Origin: Eutypella sp. D-1
Taxonomy: Eukaryota > Ascomycota > Sordariomycetes > Xylariales > Diatrypaceae
Length of the DNA: 64,000 bases
Assembly: GCA_023313575.1 (NCBI GenBank)
Contig: JAJTTP010000008.1
Span: 1,736,001 to 1,800,000 of the forward strand
Reading direction: 5' to 3'
Below the pieces are notes generated by a model. The model saw nothing but the letters and a program-made list of their open reading frames with translations. It had not been told where the DNA came from and did not search any database. Made by a program: the position numbers and the translations under genes. Shown here one piece after another: positions 46,320-57,218 of this stretch; the stretch's first letter is position 1; each line of letters opens with the position of its first letter.

Positions 46320-47885
46320 TTACAAAGGCTCGAGTGCACCCCCTCCACTAATCTTGACCTCAGGAACCTCTCTCACCAGTCTCCTCCACTCCGGTAGCAC
46401 AGACGCGTCAACCCAATTTCCATGAACCTGCGTCTTAACATGCATTGGAAGCTGTATAATCGCAACTGGCCTCGTAAATTCCCGTGTGTCGATGACCACT
46501 AGGTCATTGCGAGCTTCTCCACGACGCTCTATCATAGCCATGACCCACCCGTCACCCTCCGGGGCATCCTTCGAACGAGGAATAAAGATGGGTTCCTGTA
46601 CCAGGGACTGATCGCCGGCGTAGAACCACTTGGTTTTACCCGTCTTGTGACTGTGCATAGCTAGACCGTTTAGACCGTGGAAGAGGTTCTTTCCGCCGCC
46701 CGACTTTTCGGGGATGAAGACGTTGAGGAAGACGTACTCATGCTCCTGCGTCAAGAAACGCTCGTCGACTCTGGGAAACTCGGCGGGAACATCCAGAATA
46801 AGAAGCGGGTCGGGAACTGTGGTGCCGCTTGGTTGGTTGAGGTCGATCTCCCACCGCACAAAATCTGCCTTTGCATCTGGCGCCGGCATTCTGCCGTCGT
46901 CGGGCGGGAAGAACGGGAATGCATTGTCATGAACGCGAGAGGTTTCAAAGAATACTTTGCCATTCTCTCCCTCCCATGCACCCGCAGTGTGGATAAGCAT
47001 ACTGTTCTTCCACGAGTACACTCTGTACTCGCCCTGCTTCCAACCGTGAGGCAGTGGCGTCGTTGCCCGTCGGGGGACGACAATGAATGTCGCAGGGCGA
47101 CTATAGTTCCAAGCCCAGTGCTGCTTTCCTGCCTTCATTCGTTCAATATTGGCCTCGAATGGCCACAGTACCAACACGATCCAGTTTGGTGTAATGACGC
47201 AGTCGTGAATGGGGGCGCACCAAGGGGATTCCACCCACTGCTCATCATGTTTCTGGCCGTTTTGATCTAAGCTGTAAATGACGATGTCTGTAGTCGCAAG
47301 TCCCTTGGCTTCGTAGCCGTACACGACAAGCTCATTCGTGTATGGGTCAACCTTGGGATGAGCGGTAAACGTCTTGGCTTTCACTTGGCCGGCAAAGGGG
47401 TCATGCCCCTTGGTTTGTAGGGTGTCAGGGTCGACGTCATATGGAAGACCGCCTTCTTTCAGTGCTAACAAGTGCTTCGACCAGTAGACGAGGTTTGTGT
47501 TGGCCGTTGAATCCACAGCTGCGCGGACGCAGGGGTGATGAGTGAATGGATTTCGATACAGGCCGAACAGGGCTTTGTTGGCCCGTCTTTCAAGCATATA
47601 ACGCTCAGTCTCGATATATTTCATCTTCATGTCGACTCGACCGTCACGGATTCTGAAGGCGGAGATGAGGCCGTCGCCATCAAGGGGTACGTTGTTTGGG
47701 TGTGGGGGAACAAATGGGTCGCACATAACTCGATAAAAGGTACCATCAATCGCAGAGGGAATCTCGCCCAGAACAACGAGGTCGCCCACTTCTCCTTCCA
47801 GGCGACACGGCATATTAGAGCCGGCCAAGTCCAAGGCCTGGGGCCACTTAGTTTGGAGGGTTGGATACTCAACGACGGATGCCAT
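46320..47885 (-). CDS. Carotenoid-oxygenase family dioxygenase
   Basis: Non-heme Fe(II) dioxygenase of the RPE65/CCD family, 521 residues, single exon. It cleaves C=C bonds of carotenoids, apocarotenoids or stilbenes. The seven-blade propeller family is recognisable from IPSAIDGTFYRVM (about 42-54), LDGDGLISAF, FTAHPKVDP, PIHDCVIT, the block around LIHTAGAWE/RVHDNAFPF, and a late VHGNWVD. The His residues in these blocks (four required) are the expected iron ligands. The overall pattern is closer to fungal lignostilbene/apocarotenoid enzymes than to animal RPE65. The start at 47885 gives the usual N-terminus; an in-frame ATG at 47936 adds 17 residues. No signal peptide. Flanking SDRs could reduce or oxidise the aldehydes it would make. 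Confidence 0.93.
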   Translation of the reverse strand: MASVVEYPTLQTKWPQALDLAGSNMPCRLEGEVGDLVVLGEIPSAIDGTFYRVMCDPFVPPHPNNVPLDGDGLISAFRIRDGRVDMKMKYIETERYMLERRANKALFGLYRNPFTHHPCVRAAVDSTANTNLVYWSKHLLALKEGGLPYDVDPDTLQTKGHDPFAGQVKAKTFTAHPKVDPYTNELVVYGYEAKGLATTDIVIYSLDQNGQKHDEQWVESPWCAPIHDCVITPNWIVLVLWPFEANIERMKAGKQHWAWNYSRPATFIVVPRRATTPLPHGWKQGEYRVYSWKNSMLIHTAGAWEGENGKVFFETSRVHDNAFPFFPPDDGRMPAPDAKADFVRWEIDLNQPSGTTVPDPLLILDVPAEFPRVDERFLTQEHEYVFLNVFIPEKSGGGKNLFHGLNGLAMHSHKTGKTKWFYAGDQSLVQEPIFIPRSKDAPEGDGWVMAMIERRGEARNDLVVIDTREFTRPVAIIQLPMHVKTQVHGNWVDASVLPEWRRLVREVPEVKISGGGALEPL

Positions 47886-49196
47886 TTTCAACGATGATGG
47901 GGATGGTCTGTTATTGTCGAACAGCTTATACCTCATCACCCGTCCTTCTCGGATCGCGCGTGACCCTATTTATACAATTAAATCCTATACCTACTAGTCT
48001 TGCGGATTTACAATTCCCCTTTTAACAACTACCGATATGCCAACCATATAGAATTCATTGAAAGGTCAGCCATTGCAGTCTGACTACCAGGCTTGGCTTA
48101 TCAGGCGGGCAGGTCTAGCCTCACAGCCTTGTCTCCGATTTCGAACCGCCGGAGACACCGGCGTTGTAAAGTGGGCGAATGAACTGTCCATGCTAAACTA
48201 TACAAGGCAAGGCGCTATTTCGGGGTCTGGGGATGGGTTAACAACGTGCGGGGCAATCTGGGGTAACTAACAACGTCGGATAGACGGAAGTCATGTCTAA
48301 CTACAAAATAAAGGAAAAAAGGAATGATCGGGTCTAAAAGTTCAGCCGTTTATATTTATCACACGATGCGAAGTTTAGATCGAGCTGCGATCAGCCATGT
48401 CTCTAGGGCAGCATTGAGTGTAACTGTTGGCATAGCATTGGGTTGCCTAATCGGGCGGCAGAGGGAGGTGGCGATGCCCGTCACATCCGAAAGCCACATT
48501 ATAACGCGTGTGATTTGAATCATCTAGCACTAGCAACGTTTATTTTCATATACTCGTTCATGATAAAGTAAACTGACGCAAGGAGACAGACCAAATAATA
48601 TGTAAGATATGATGAAGGTAGTAGAATAGACAGGAGGTGGAACTAACTCGAAAGATTGAAGTGACAATCCAAGACGGGAGACGGGAGACGTGAGGCACTG
48701 GAAGATATGAGCGTAGCAGACCAAACCATTTGACAGATATGCACTCACTACCATGTGATGTCATAATTAATTGTTATTTAATAAGCATGTCATGCTTTCC
48801 CTTTGCCGTCCGCCCTACATCCGGCCGTCACATCAGCCACGAATTGGGTGGCTGATACAAGTAAAGGAAGTAATACGCGTCACACTCCTAAGTTTATAAT
48901 CAGAGTGCCACAATGCGCAGCCGCCACATTCCCCTCAGGCATATCTCAGATGAGAAGCTCGAGTTCGCTATAGGCTCAATGTACAAGACGGTGAGTGCTT
49001 TCGGTGAACTGCGCCACCAGTAACTGGGGTGACGAAGATGAACCAACTTATACTAACCCCTCCATACTGCTGCTCATTGACATTACATCACGTTGGGCGT
49101 CTCAGCCCGGTGGCGCTTGAAGAAGGAATCGACCGCTTCTAGCTTGCTGATCCAGGTCCCTCGCCGATATGCTCATAGCCTCGTATCAGCGAATTC
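47886..49196. other. Intergenic region
   Basis: No gene is secure. A 21-codon ATG frame at 48913-48975 ends at a GTGAGT donor, with a CTAAC-type branch downstream, but the product would be very short (see findings). Small - strand frames at 48530-48764 lack motifs. Confidence 0.4.
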
Positions 49197-49918
49197 TTAA
49201 GGGGGCTCATGAGTATCATCTGGTTTGACGACCTGCATCTTGCCATCGCCTAGATGTAGTTATAAAAGTTAGTGGCAGCTTGCGCGTGGGAATATAGGGG
49301 ATATTGGGCCATCCAGGAAGGAGAGAAAGCGGATTATTGGCGATTCACTTACGTGGCCGATAAGCGACGAGTTTACGGCACCCCTCGCAATAGTGATGGG
49401 TGTCGCTGTACAGATCGGGGAAAGCCGGTATGAAGCACGGTATGCATGTCCCAACGGTGATGCAGGCGAGACGGCAAAAAACGGCTTGACAACTATAGAA
49501 ATCGCGATGCGGTAAGTACTGAAGATGATCTCAAAAATCACCAGTCACTCTTTTATGTTACGATTATTCAACGGAAGAGACACTTTAAGAAACTGCAAAT
49601 TACATACAAAGTGCTGCCACTAGATGAAATGACCCGGGTTTTGTGGCGGGACCTACAATGGGGACAGATAATGGACTGCCCCGAGTCCCCAAGGTTTTCC
49701 GGATCGACGACATGATCCACCGTATTCAGTGTCATTTTTTCGATATCAGAAATCCTGTTCGTCTCCCCCGCTGTGGATTGTAGGCTCAAAGTGGTCATAG
49801 CGTCGTTGAATCTATATGTCGGTGCTGACATACTGATGGTGCGTCTCCTATCACCATTGGCAATTGATGCGATAGGCGTCGCCTGTTTCCGTGCCTCCGT
49901 TTCTCGATTGAAGTCCAT
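49197..49918 (-). CDS. LITAF-domain membrane-associated protein
   Basis: Three exons: 49918-49608, 49492-49353 and 49249-49197, giving 167 residues. Introns: GTATGT to CTATAG (115 bp) and GTAAGT to ATCTAG (103 bp). The N-terminal about 75 residues are polar and disordered. The LITAF zinc domain follows: ICPHCRSRHKT (first CxxC), a hydrophobic membrane-inserting middle (FCRLACITVGTCIPCFIPAF), then DTHHYCEGCRKLVAYR (second CxxC). Family members sit on the cytosolic face of endosomal, lysosomal or plasma membranes; animal LITAF binds ESCRT and sorting proteins. The frame is also open upstream to an ATG at 50077, but the sequence there looks like leader. Role in fungi is not established. Confidence 0.85.
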
Positions 49919-50488
49919 CTTCGACAAATTTGCGACAAGACGAAATGACGGAATGTGAAAGAAAGGGGAATGGGGAAGATAGCAATGTGAGACTAGCACA
50001 GCAACACAGGAAACGGGAGCTGGAGGCTGGGGATGCTTTAAATATAACTCGTCATTCACATCAACGGTGTGTTGCATTCCGTATATCCCTTATCTTGATA
50101 AAGATTGTATTTATGGCTATCTCAGACACCACAATGCAGCAATTCACCTATTGATCGGGCGTAATCTTGGGGGCGCTTTCGAGGCTGACAAATGAAGGTC
50201 AAGCCTCCACCTCCACGACCGTTTCAATTCACGTCGGCAAAGGAGGGATCAAAGCAGGCTTCCAAGTTCTACCTCGACTGCCTGAATCCTTCCATATTTA
50301 CCCCATTACTCACATGATGCTACCAACCAATATTCGGTAGACAAGCAACGTGGAGGCCTCTCATATACATGCGATCCGGTTGCTATCCCTACCATGAACT
50401 CCCGTCGCTCTCACCCCTAAATCTGAGCGATCATTATTGTATCACCCATTACATTTCAACGTTCCACGTCTCCGTTTACTCCTATCAG
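49919..50488. other. Divergent promoter region
   Basis: Between the LITAF gene (-) and the HET gene (+). Either coding region could extend into it from earlier in-frame ATGs (50077 on the - strand, 50369 on the + strand). No other feature. Confidence 0.4.
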
Positions 50489-52429
50489 ATGCATCTCATT
50501 AATACAGAAACATGCCAGCTCGAGAGCACGGAGTGTATGGATCTCATGCACGGGCTCGAGTATGCCATTCTATCCCATCGATGGACCCAGGATGAGGTAT
50601 TATACATAGACATGAAAGGAAGCGAAATGGAAATCCAAACAAAACTGCGATATAGGGCGGGCTTCGCCAAGATCCGGGGCGCGTGTGCGCAAGCAAGAAA
50701 AGATGGCTTGAAGTATATTTGGATTGACACATGTTGCATCGATAAGAACAGCAGCGCCGAATTGTCGGAAGCCATCAACTCCATGTACCGGTAAGCGTGT
50801 TCTATAATTCCTACATTTCGAAGAGAAGTAAAAATACTGATATTAAGGTGCCGCAGATATTATCAGGAGGCGAAAATATGTTACGCGTATCTTGTCGGCC
50901 TGCCCTGCGATACCGACCCCTATGTCGACCCCGCATTTGAGAATCATGAATGGTTCCAGCGGGGGTGGACGCTACAGGAGCTTATTGCGCCCAAGGAAGT
51001 GATATTCTACACCGACAATGACGAAGTTGGGAGTGGCTGGACTGAGCTTGGCCGGAAGTCGAAGATGTGTGCGAGACTGTCTCAGATCACGAATATTGAC
51101 GCGGAGGTGCTCTCACATACGAGGGCCATTCAGACTGCTAGCGTGGCGAAGCGCATGTCGTGGGCGGCGCGCCGTAAGACCTCCAGGGTTGAAGACTGCG
51201 CTTATTGCCTGATGGGACTCTTCGGCGTCAACATGCCGATGATCTATGGTGAGGGTCCGAAGGCGTTCATTCGTCTGCAAGAGGAGATAATGAGGGAATC
51301 GAGCGACGAGTCACTGTTCGCGTGGCGGGACGGGAATAGTGGTAATAATGATGATAGCTGTTCGGCGAATGGACGAGAACGAGGATCAGTGTCGTCATCG
51401 GCGACCCCACTATCATCAACAGGGTCATCTAACGAGACTTCCGCAGAGACGCTGAAGCGCAATCAACAGATGAGAGACACGGGCATCCTCGCCTCTTCTC
51501 CTGACGCCTTCCGCGACTCGGGTCACTTCTATAACTACTACGACTGGGAGCCCCGGTCACCCTTCTTCAGCACAAACCGTGGGCTACAAATCACGCTCTA
51601 CCTACGAAAAGTACGGGACGACCTGTATATAGCCGCCCTTAACTGCCCCCGGCATTCGGAGGGACGGCAGACCAATTGGGGTGAGGGCGGGTTTACGGGA
51701 ATCTACCTGCGACGGGTGACTGACTTTGCAAAGTTTGGAATTCCTACAGTCTATGACCAGTTCGTCCGCATCGGCAGTGACCGGCTTTGGGCGATTAATC
51801 AAGCAGATAGCCGCGGCGAGCTCACGACAATATACGTCCAGAAAACAACAGTTCCCCCTACCTCTGCTGTTTCCGCCACACTTCCAATATACCCCGAGCA
51901 CATCGTGCAACTCGACCAGGGGCCACAATGTCCTCCACAACGCACCGCAAGAATCCAAGTGCGGAGAGGCTACCGACTTTACGGCACCATGGGTGTCAAG
52001 CCAAGCGCGCAGCTGCCGCTCAAAAACCAGGACTGGATCCCGAAGATGTTGCAGCGCGCGTTTCAGGTGCCAAAGGAGCCGGGACGGCTAGCGGCCGTGG
52101 TTGTGTTCAAACGCATGTGCGACGACACGTCATTCACGGTGTTGCTAGGAACCTGCCCTTCCGACGCTGGCGGCGTCACCGCCCTTATACTGGACGGGTG
52201 CGATGAGAGGCGGACCTTCGGGCGTTGGGCTCAGATGTTCGCCTCTAAGCAGGACCCCACTGCTTCAAACGCGACCGTAAAGTTTGTTAACGAGACCGTC
52301 CATGTGTCCATCGACTCGCGTGCCGAGAACGGAAAGATGTACTTCCTGGTTGACGTGCGCATCGACGAGAATCCCATGAAAGAGAGCGCCGAACCAAAGA
52401 AGGGTGGATGGCTATTGCGGAAATTTTAG
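50489..52429 (+). CDS. HET-domain protein, HET-E-like N-terminal type
   Basis: Two exons, 50489-50790 and 50857-52429, give 624 residues. The intron (66 bp) has GTAAGC and acceptor CCGCAG, restoring NSMYRYYQEAKICYAYL across the join. The start MHLINTETCQLE is the standard beginning of this HET class; an upstream in-frame ATG at 50369 adds 40 less likely residues. HET blocks: YAILSHRW (about 27), GLKYIWIDTCCID (about 73-85), then the downstream FGVNMPMIYGEG and FIRLQEEIM, and a Ser-rich spacer before a second conserved region (FFSTNRGLQITLYLR). The C-terminal part (the 'DUF8212' type extension in other proteins) has no NACHT or WD40 repeats, so it is the short relative of HET-E/HET-D. Predicted role is non-self recognition cell death. 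Confidence 0.9.
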
Positions 52430-52800
52430 GGTCGCCGGATTTAATCTTGATAGGGCCTTTAAGGATTGATCGGAGTTCTTTGGCACCTCGAAACGTAATA
52501 CAGAAACGTACAGTACAACGTCGGCATATATATGTTGTACAGTGACGTGACCGAGACCATGATCGTATGTATGCATAGCTCCCTTTAGGCTTAGTGTCCG
52601 TGACCTTGTGGGGCGTGTTACCCCTTTACCCCTATTTACGGTACTCGCCAAGTGGTCCGGTTCGCTGGTTCGGTCTGTATGCAGTACAAAAACACCCATA
52701 CGATCAACTTCGATATATCCCCCCAAGTTCCAATATACTCTACTACTCGCACCATCACATTACCGAAACCGTCAGCGGAATTATACCTACGGAGCCCATG
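52430..52800. other. Convergent 3' intergenic region
   Basis: Short region between the HET gene (+) and the P450 gene (-). No feature seen. Confidence 0.5.
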
Positions 52801-54592
52801 CTACACAATGGCAGAAGCTAATCGGACAAAACACTGCGTCGGCTCCCTCGCAAACCTTTGCACGGCATCATAGCTGCTTAGCTCCGCGGGGGTCCCCAAA
52901 AGGTGGAAGTGCCACACAGTCATAGCAAATTGGATGCGGAGAGCCTGGATCGCTAGCTTGCGACCGAAGCAGCCACGAGGACCAAGGCCAAAGGCCAGTG
53001 ATGGTCTGGCTAAGGAGTCATACACCTCCTTGCCAGTATCTGGGTCGAGGACCAGCCATCTTTCAGGCTTGAAGTCAGCGATATCGGCATCATCCCACAT
53101 CCCTGAGAGGGCTTTACCCGTGCCACCATGGCTTCGTGCGCCCGGGCTCCGCACAGCGTCATCCACAAGCATGTTGGGTTCCAGATAGCCAGCACCGTTG
53201 GCCATATGGAAGACGTCGGTTCCTTTAGGAATGTGATGCCCCAAGACCGTGGTATCCTGTACGGCGACCCGTGCGACGAATGCAATCGTATTGGCAAGAC
53301 GCAGCACCTCGTCGACGACCGCATCTAGGTACAGCACGTGCGCCTTGATGAGTTCCTGGTACGTAGAGGCGCGTTTGTCCTGTACGGCTTGTGGGATTGC
53401 AGCATGTAGCTCGGCGCGCAGTCGGTCTTGCGAGGCCTTATTGTCGGTGAGAAACTTGACGCCCCACGCCACGGTCGTCGCCGTCGTATCGTGTCCTTCC
53501 ATCATAAAGCCGAAGAACTCATCGGCGATGGTCCGCTTATGGTACGCCGGGGGCCGGTCCTGCTTCGCTGCCACGTCTCGCTCCCGTAGTAGGACAGAAT
53601 GAATGGCACTCCGGGGGTGGTCGTCGCCGTTCTCTATAAATTGAACGGCCTCGTCAATTTTGTCTGCTATGTACTGGTCCTTGATGAGCGTGGCTTTCTT
53701 CATATATAGAAATTTACGGATCATCCAGGATGTCAGGCGCGGCGCTGGGAACAGCTGCGTATATGTAAGAGAATCTGCGAATGTGAGGAGAGCCCGAAAT
53801 ATCCTTGGAATATCGCCGCCTGGGAGCTGAACTGGTGTATCGATATCGTCTGTGGCCAGAGGTGCTGGAGTATAGCGGGATACGGCATCAAGGCGCTGGA
53901 CAGTGATACTGTCGGCTTCAGCCAGGCCGAAGGAGGACGCAAATATAGAGTCTAACGCCCCATAGGTATTATCCTGGTGAACCGAAAACGGACGACCCTG
54001 GGCCATGTGGCACTTGACCTGCCATAATTTCATGAGAGTACATACGGACTTATACACCTCAGGTGCACTTACTTGGCCAATAAATAAGGGTGCCATAAGG
54101 TAGTTAATCAGATTGCGGTTATCCTTGAAGCGGGCATCGGTCGACAAGAACTGGATGTGCTGTTCCGGAAGGACCCCGTTAATGACACCCCCAAACGTGT
54201 TGCTCCGATCAAATTCCTTCGTCCGCCTGAGCAGAATGTCTTGGCTTTCAAAGGGGTCGGTGACTACCACCCACGGTAGCGACATGGGCTTGATGAAGGC
54301 TTGAATGATGGGGCTGCGATGCCTTGATGCTATGGAAGTGAGCCAGCACTACACTTGTCAATCGCCGTCCGATACCACTGCTCTTGCTTGGAAGACTTAC
54401 AAATATTCGCTTTTTGTGCCAAACGTAGACCAACATCTTGAGAACATCACCCAGCAGTTTGGACGCCGCATCTCTGTTGTGCGGGATTCCCGAGATCGGC
54501 CTCGGGAGCACGGCACGATACGCCAAATACAATATCAACAGGGCACCGCTGACGACCAGCACCGCTGTCGAAGAAAATACGCTGACCGTCAT
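52801..54592 (-). CDS. Cytochrome P450 monooxygenase
   Basis: Heme-thiolate monooxygenase anchored in the ER. Two exons, 54592-54401 and 54348-52801, give 579 residues. The intron (52 bp) runs from GTAAGT to GTGTAG, joining KRIF to CWLTSIASRHRSPIIQ. Anchor helix VLVVSGALLILYLAYRAVL (about 11-29) and a Pro-rich hinge (PRPISGIP). I-helix FMMEGHDTTATT, where Glu-Gly replaces the usual Ala-Gly; ExxR in DEVLRL; PERW in FKPERW; heme loop FGLGPRGCFGRKLA with the Cys ligand. It is slightly longer than most P450s (about 500-530), with the extra mostly in the F-G region and before PERW; a missed small intron is possible. It may oxidise a product of the neighbouring SDR/dioxygenase set. Confidence 0.9.
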
Positions 54593-55353
54593 GATTACTA
54601 CGCACTTACTGATAGTAGCGGAACGTATTCAGACTCTTCGGCGGCTAGCGAAGAGTGAATGAAATAGAGGCATGCCGTTCACCATTGACGTATATATGTG
54701 CATGTAGCACTTGCAGACGGGTAACCTTGCTACCGAGCGCCGTCACAATGTATGGAGCAAGGCAGTGACACTCAAATTATAAACAGGATTACGTGAGACC
54801 TAAACACAACCATTGGTACGATACAGAATCACAATACACTGAGATTGGTTCCCGTACTTGATGGTCTGGACCAGCGGGACTCCGCATGCGGGATGATGCA
54901 TACCCCCTCAATTCGGTGAGCATTCCGATAGCACAGAGCTTTCTGGGAGTTAGGGTTGCGGCCGAATTTCATGGATGATCTGACTGTCCCCGTTCGCTGC
55001 CCGGTCCAATGCATTTCGGCTTGGCATCTCCAAGATCCCAGCCAAGACTTTCTAAGACGAGACTGGGACTCCATCTGGCGACTCTTGCTGGTTCTCGATT
55101 GTGAGCGTAAGGGCGCCTCGTAAACTCACGACTGCGACAGAGATATAATAGGATAGATCACAATATCGGATTAACTACACCAATTTTGCTTATCGACCCG
55201 GTGATCCTGTCTAAGAGAGCCAAAGGAACTGCAATATGGCGATGCATGCAATACCACCGTGCTTATGCACTCAAGTATAAGGAACTACGATTATGCCAAA
55301 TGAGTTAGGCTTTACCAACACAATCACATCCGTATATAACCTCAACATAACCA
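54593..55353. other. Intergenic region
   Basis: Promoter of the P450 and 3' side of the next gene. The 81-codon frame at 54829-55074 is unsupported. Confidence 0.5.
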
Positions 55354-56278
55354 TTACTTCTGTCTAGAATCTATCTCCGGTGGATGCGTCCCAAGCTCAG
55401 ACATAACCTGCTGCGCCGGCAATTCGCGGGGACTCGACTCTACCACCGCCGCCGCCCTCCGCCTCCGAAACCACGCAAAATACCCCACGGCGGCCAAAAC
55501 CAGCAGCACCCCCATAGTAACTCCCACACCAATACCCACGCCGGCGCCCGTGCCCAGACCTCCTGCTCCTCGCTGCGTCTCTCCTCCGGGAGACGCATCT
55601 CCCGAAGTGGACGGCGTCCCGGTGGCGGGGGCCAAATCCGCGGCCCGCCATCGCATCTGGATCCCGAACGCATTGAACCCGTACCGTCCCGTCGTGGTGA
55701 CAGTCGCGAGACCCAGCCCGGGGGTGCTGGTCGTGTATACGAAGACGCCTGTCCGCTCGCTGAGGACTGAGCACAGATCTGTGGCGTACCATGAGTAGCC
55801 TGTTTCGGTTTGGCATCCGTAGCCCCTACATTGCTCCGAACGATGCCAGAAAATGTCTCTGTGTTAGCTGCTTGCTCGGTTCCATTGCGGGTTACCTCCG
55901 CGGTTCGTAGGGGATTCGGGTTTGTACGTACCGTGGACAGCACGTCCCCCTGGTCTCCGTCTCCCCTCCAAGCGAAATCTCACTCGTGCACGCAACCTCG
56001 TAGCCAACGGGACAATAAACCCCCGGCGAAAAGAACGCCGACGACCCTGGTAACCAGCTCGAGGGCAGACATGTGGATGTGCTGTAGATTGGCCCCAGAT
56101 GGTCGAAAAATTGCTTCTGTTCCCGCCCGGACGAGTCTGTTGCGTTGAATCGGTAGATATTCACTAGACAGGCTGGCGAGGGCGTGAAGGTTGTTGTTAG
56201 TGCTGGTGTTCCGGGGGTGGTGGTTATGGGAGGGGAGGTGGTGGGTGTTGTCATGTTTGTTGTCTGTGTGGATGGCAT
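55354..56278 (-). CDS. Single-pass fungal surface protein
   Basis: Two exons, 56278-55932 and 55858-55354, give 283 residues. The intron (73 bp, GTACGT to ACACAG) splits a Cys-rich module; joining gives CCPRDIFWHRSEQCRGYGCQ. Layout: Thr/Pro-rich N-terminus (1-35), a Cys-containing ectodomain (about 36-175) with CLVNIYRF, FSPGVYCPVGYEVAC and CCP motifs, a Gly/Pro/Thr-rich stalk (about 185-215), one strongly hydrophobic helix (GVTMGVLLVLAAVGYFAW, about 230-247), then FRRRR and a short cytoplasmic tail. It matches a common Pezizomycotina architecture of unknown function, reminiscent of wall-stress sensors but without a WSC domain. No clear cleavable signal peptide at this start, so an upstream exon may be missing. 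Confidence 0.8.
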
Positions 56279-57218
56279 GGGAGGAATGGATGGAGGTATG
56301 CGCGCGGTGAGTGCTGTGCTGTTGATACACAGCTTGAAGCCGATGGATCACTGTGAAGAGCGGGAATGCCATCATCACGAGGGAGTCAAAAAAGTGCCAC
56401 TCTGTTCTTCGAGGACACCGAACGGGAGCCTGACCAGTTTGCCTGGCTGCCACAGCCCCAGCCCCAGCCCCCAATCTACAGTCACAGCCCCCTCCCCCCT
56501 AAAGCGCCTTCTGATCAATCAGCTTATACTCGTATTTCTTCAGTGTCACGACCACATACGACATCTTGCGTACACCATTACGTGTGTATGTAGGTAATGT
56601 TCTTTTTTGTCGGCTTACTGTGGTATCGGGCCTTGGGGGCCTTATTTTGAAGTGTCGTCCGTTTCTGAGGGTTACATTGCGTTGAAGGAGGAGTTGGATC
56701 TGAAACGTCTATGGGATATTCGGTTCGATTTGGGGGATTGTGGTGTGCTTTGATGGGGCTCATCTGGGTGCAAGTGTGTAGCTCTACTGAGTGACGATTG
56801 ATCTATCTGGATTAGAGGTAGGCGAGAATACCAGAGTCGGAAAAAAAGTGATATTAGATAATACCATACGATACGACTTTGTAAAAAGCAGCAGCAAGCC
56901 GCAAGCCGCAGCGCCTAGAACACATGACTATTCCCAGGCGTTCCCTTCCGTTCCGTTCTATATCCCGAATACTCCCAATCCCAATATAGTACAATACAAT
57001 AAACACAGGAAACGCCAGGTCTGATGCAATTTTTCCCTTCCCATCATGATCCCATAGTTTACCGAACCCCATACCCAAACCAGAGGTTATTTGGTCTCTA
57101 TTGAGAACAGCTTACATAGACGCCACGAAACACCCAAATCCAGAAAACATTGCGCTGCGCATTTTTTTTTACAGCTCTTCTAAGCCAATGATACGTCGCC
57201 CCACATGAACGAACGGGT
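56279..57218. other. Intergenic region
   Basis: Promoter of the surface-protein gene and 3' UTR of DLT1. Small frames only. Confidence 0.5.

Noticed and set aside
46677..47270. 197-codon + strand frame antisense to the dioxygenase
   Set aside because: No motif; overlaps a strongly conserved gene on the other strand.
48121..48180. TTCGAA sequence resembling a tRNA B box on the - strand
   Set aside because: The flanking stem is 6 bp with a 12-nt loop, not a 5-bp T-stem with 7-nt loop, and no acceptor stem or A box fits.
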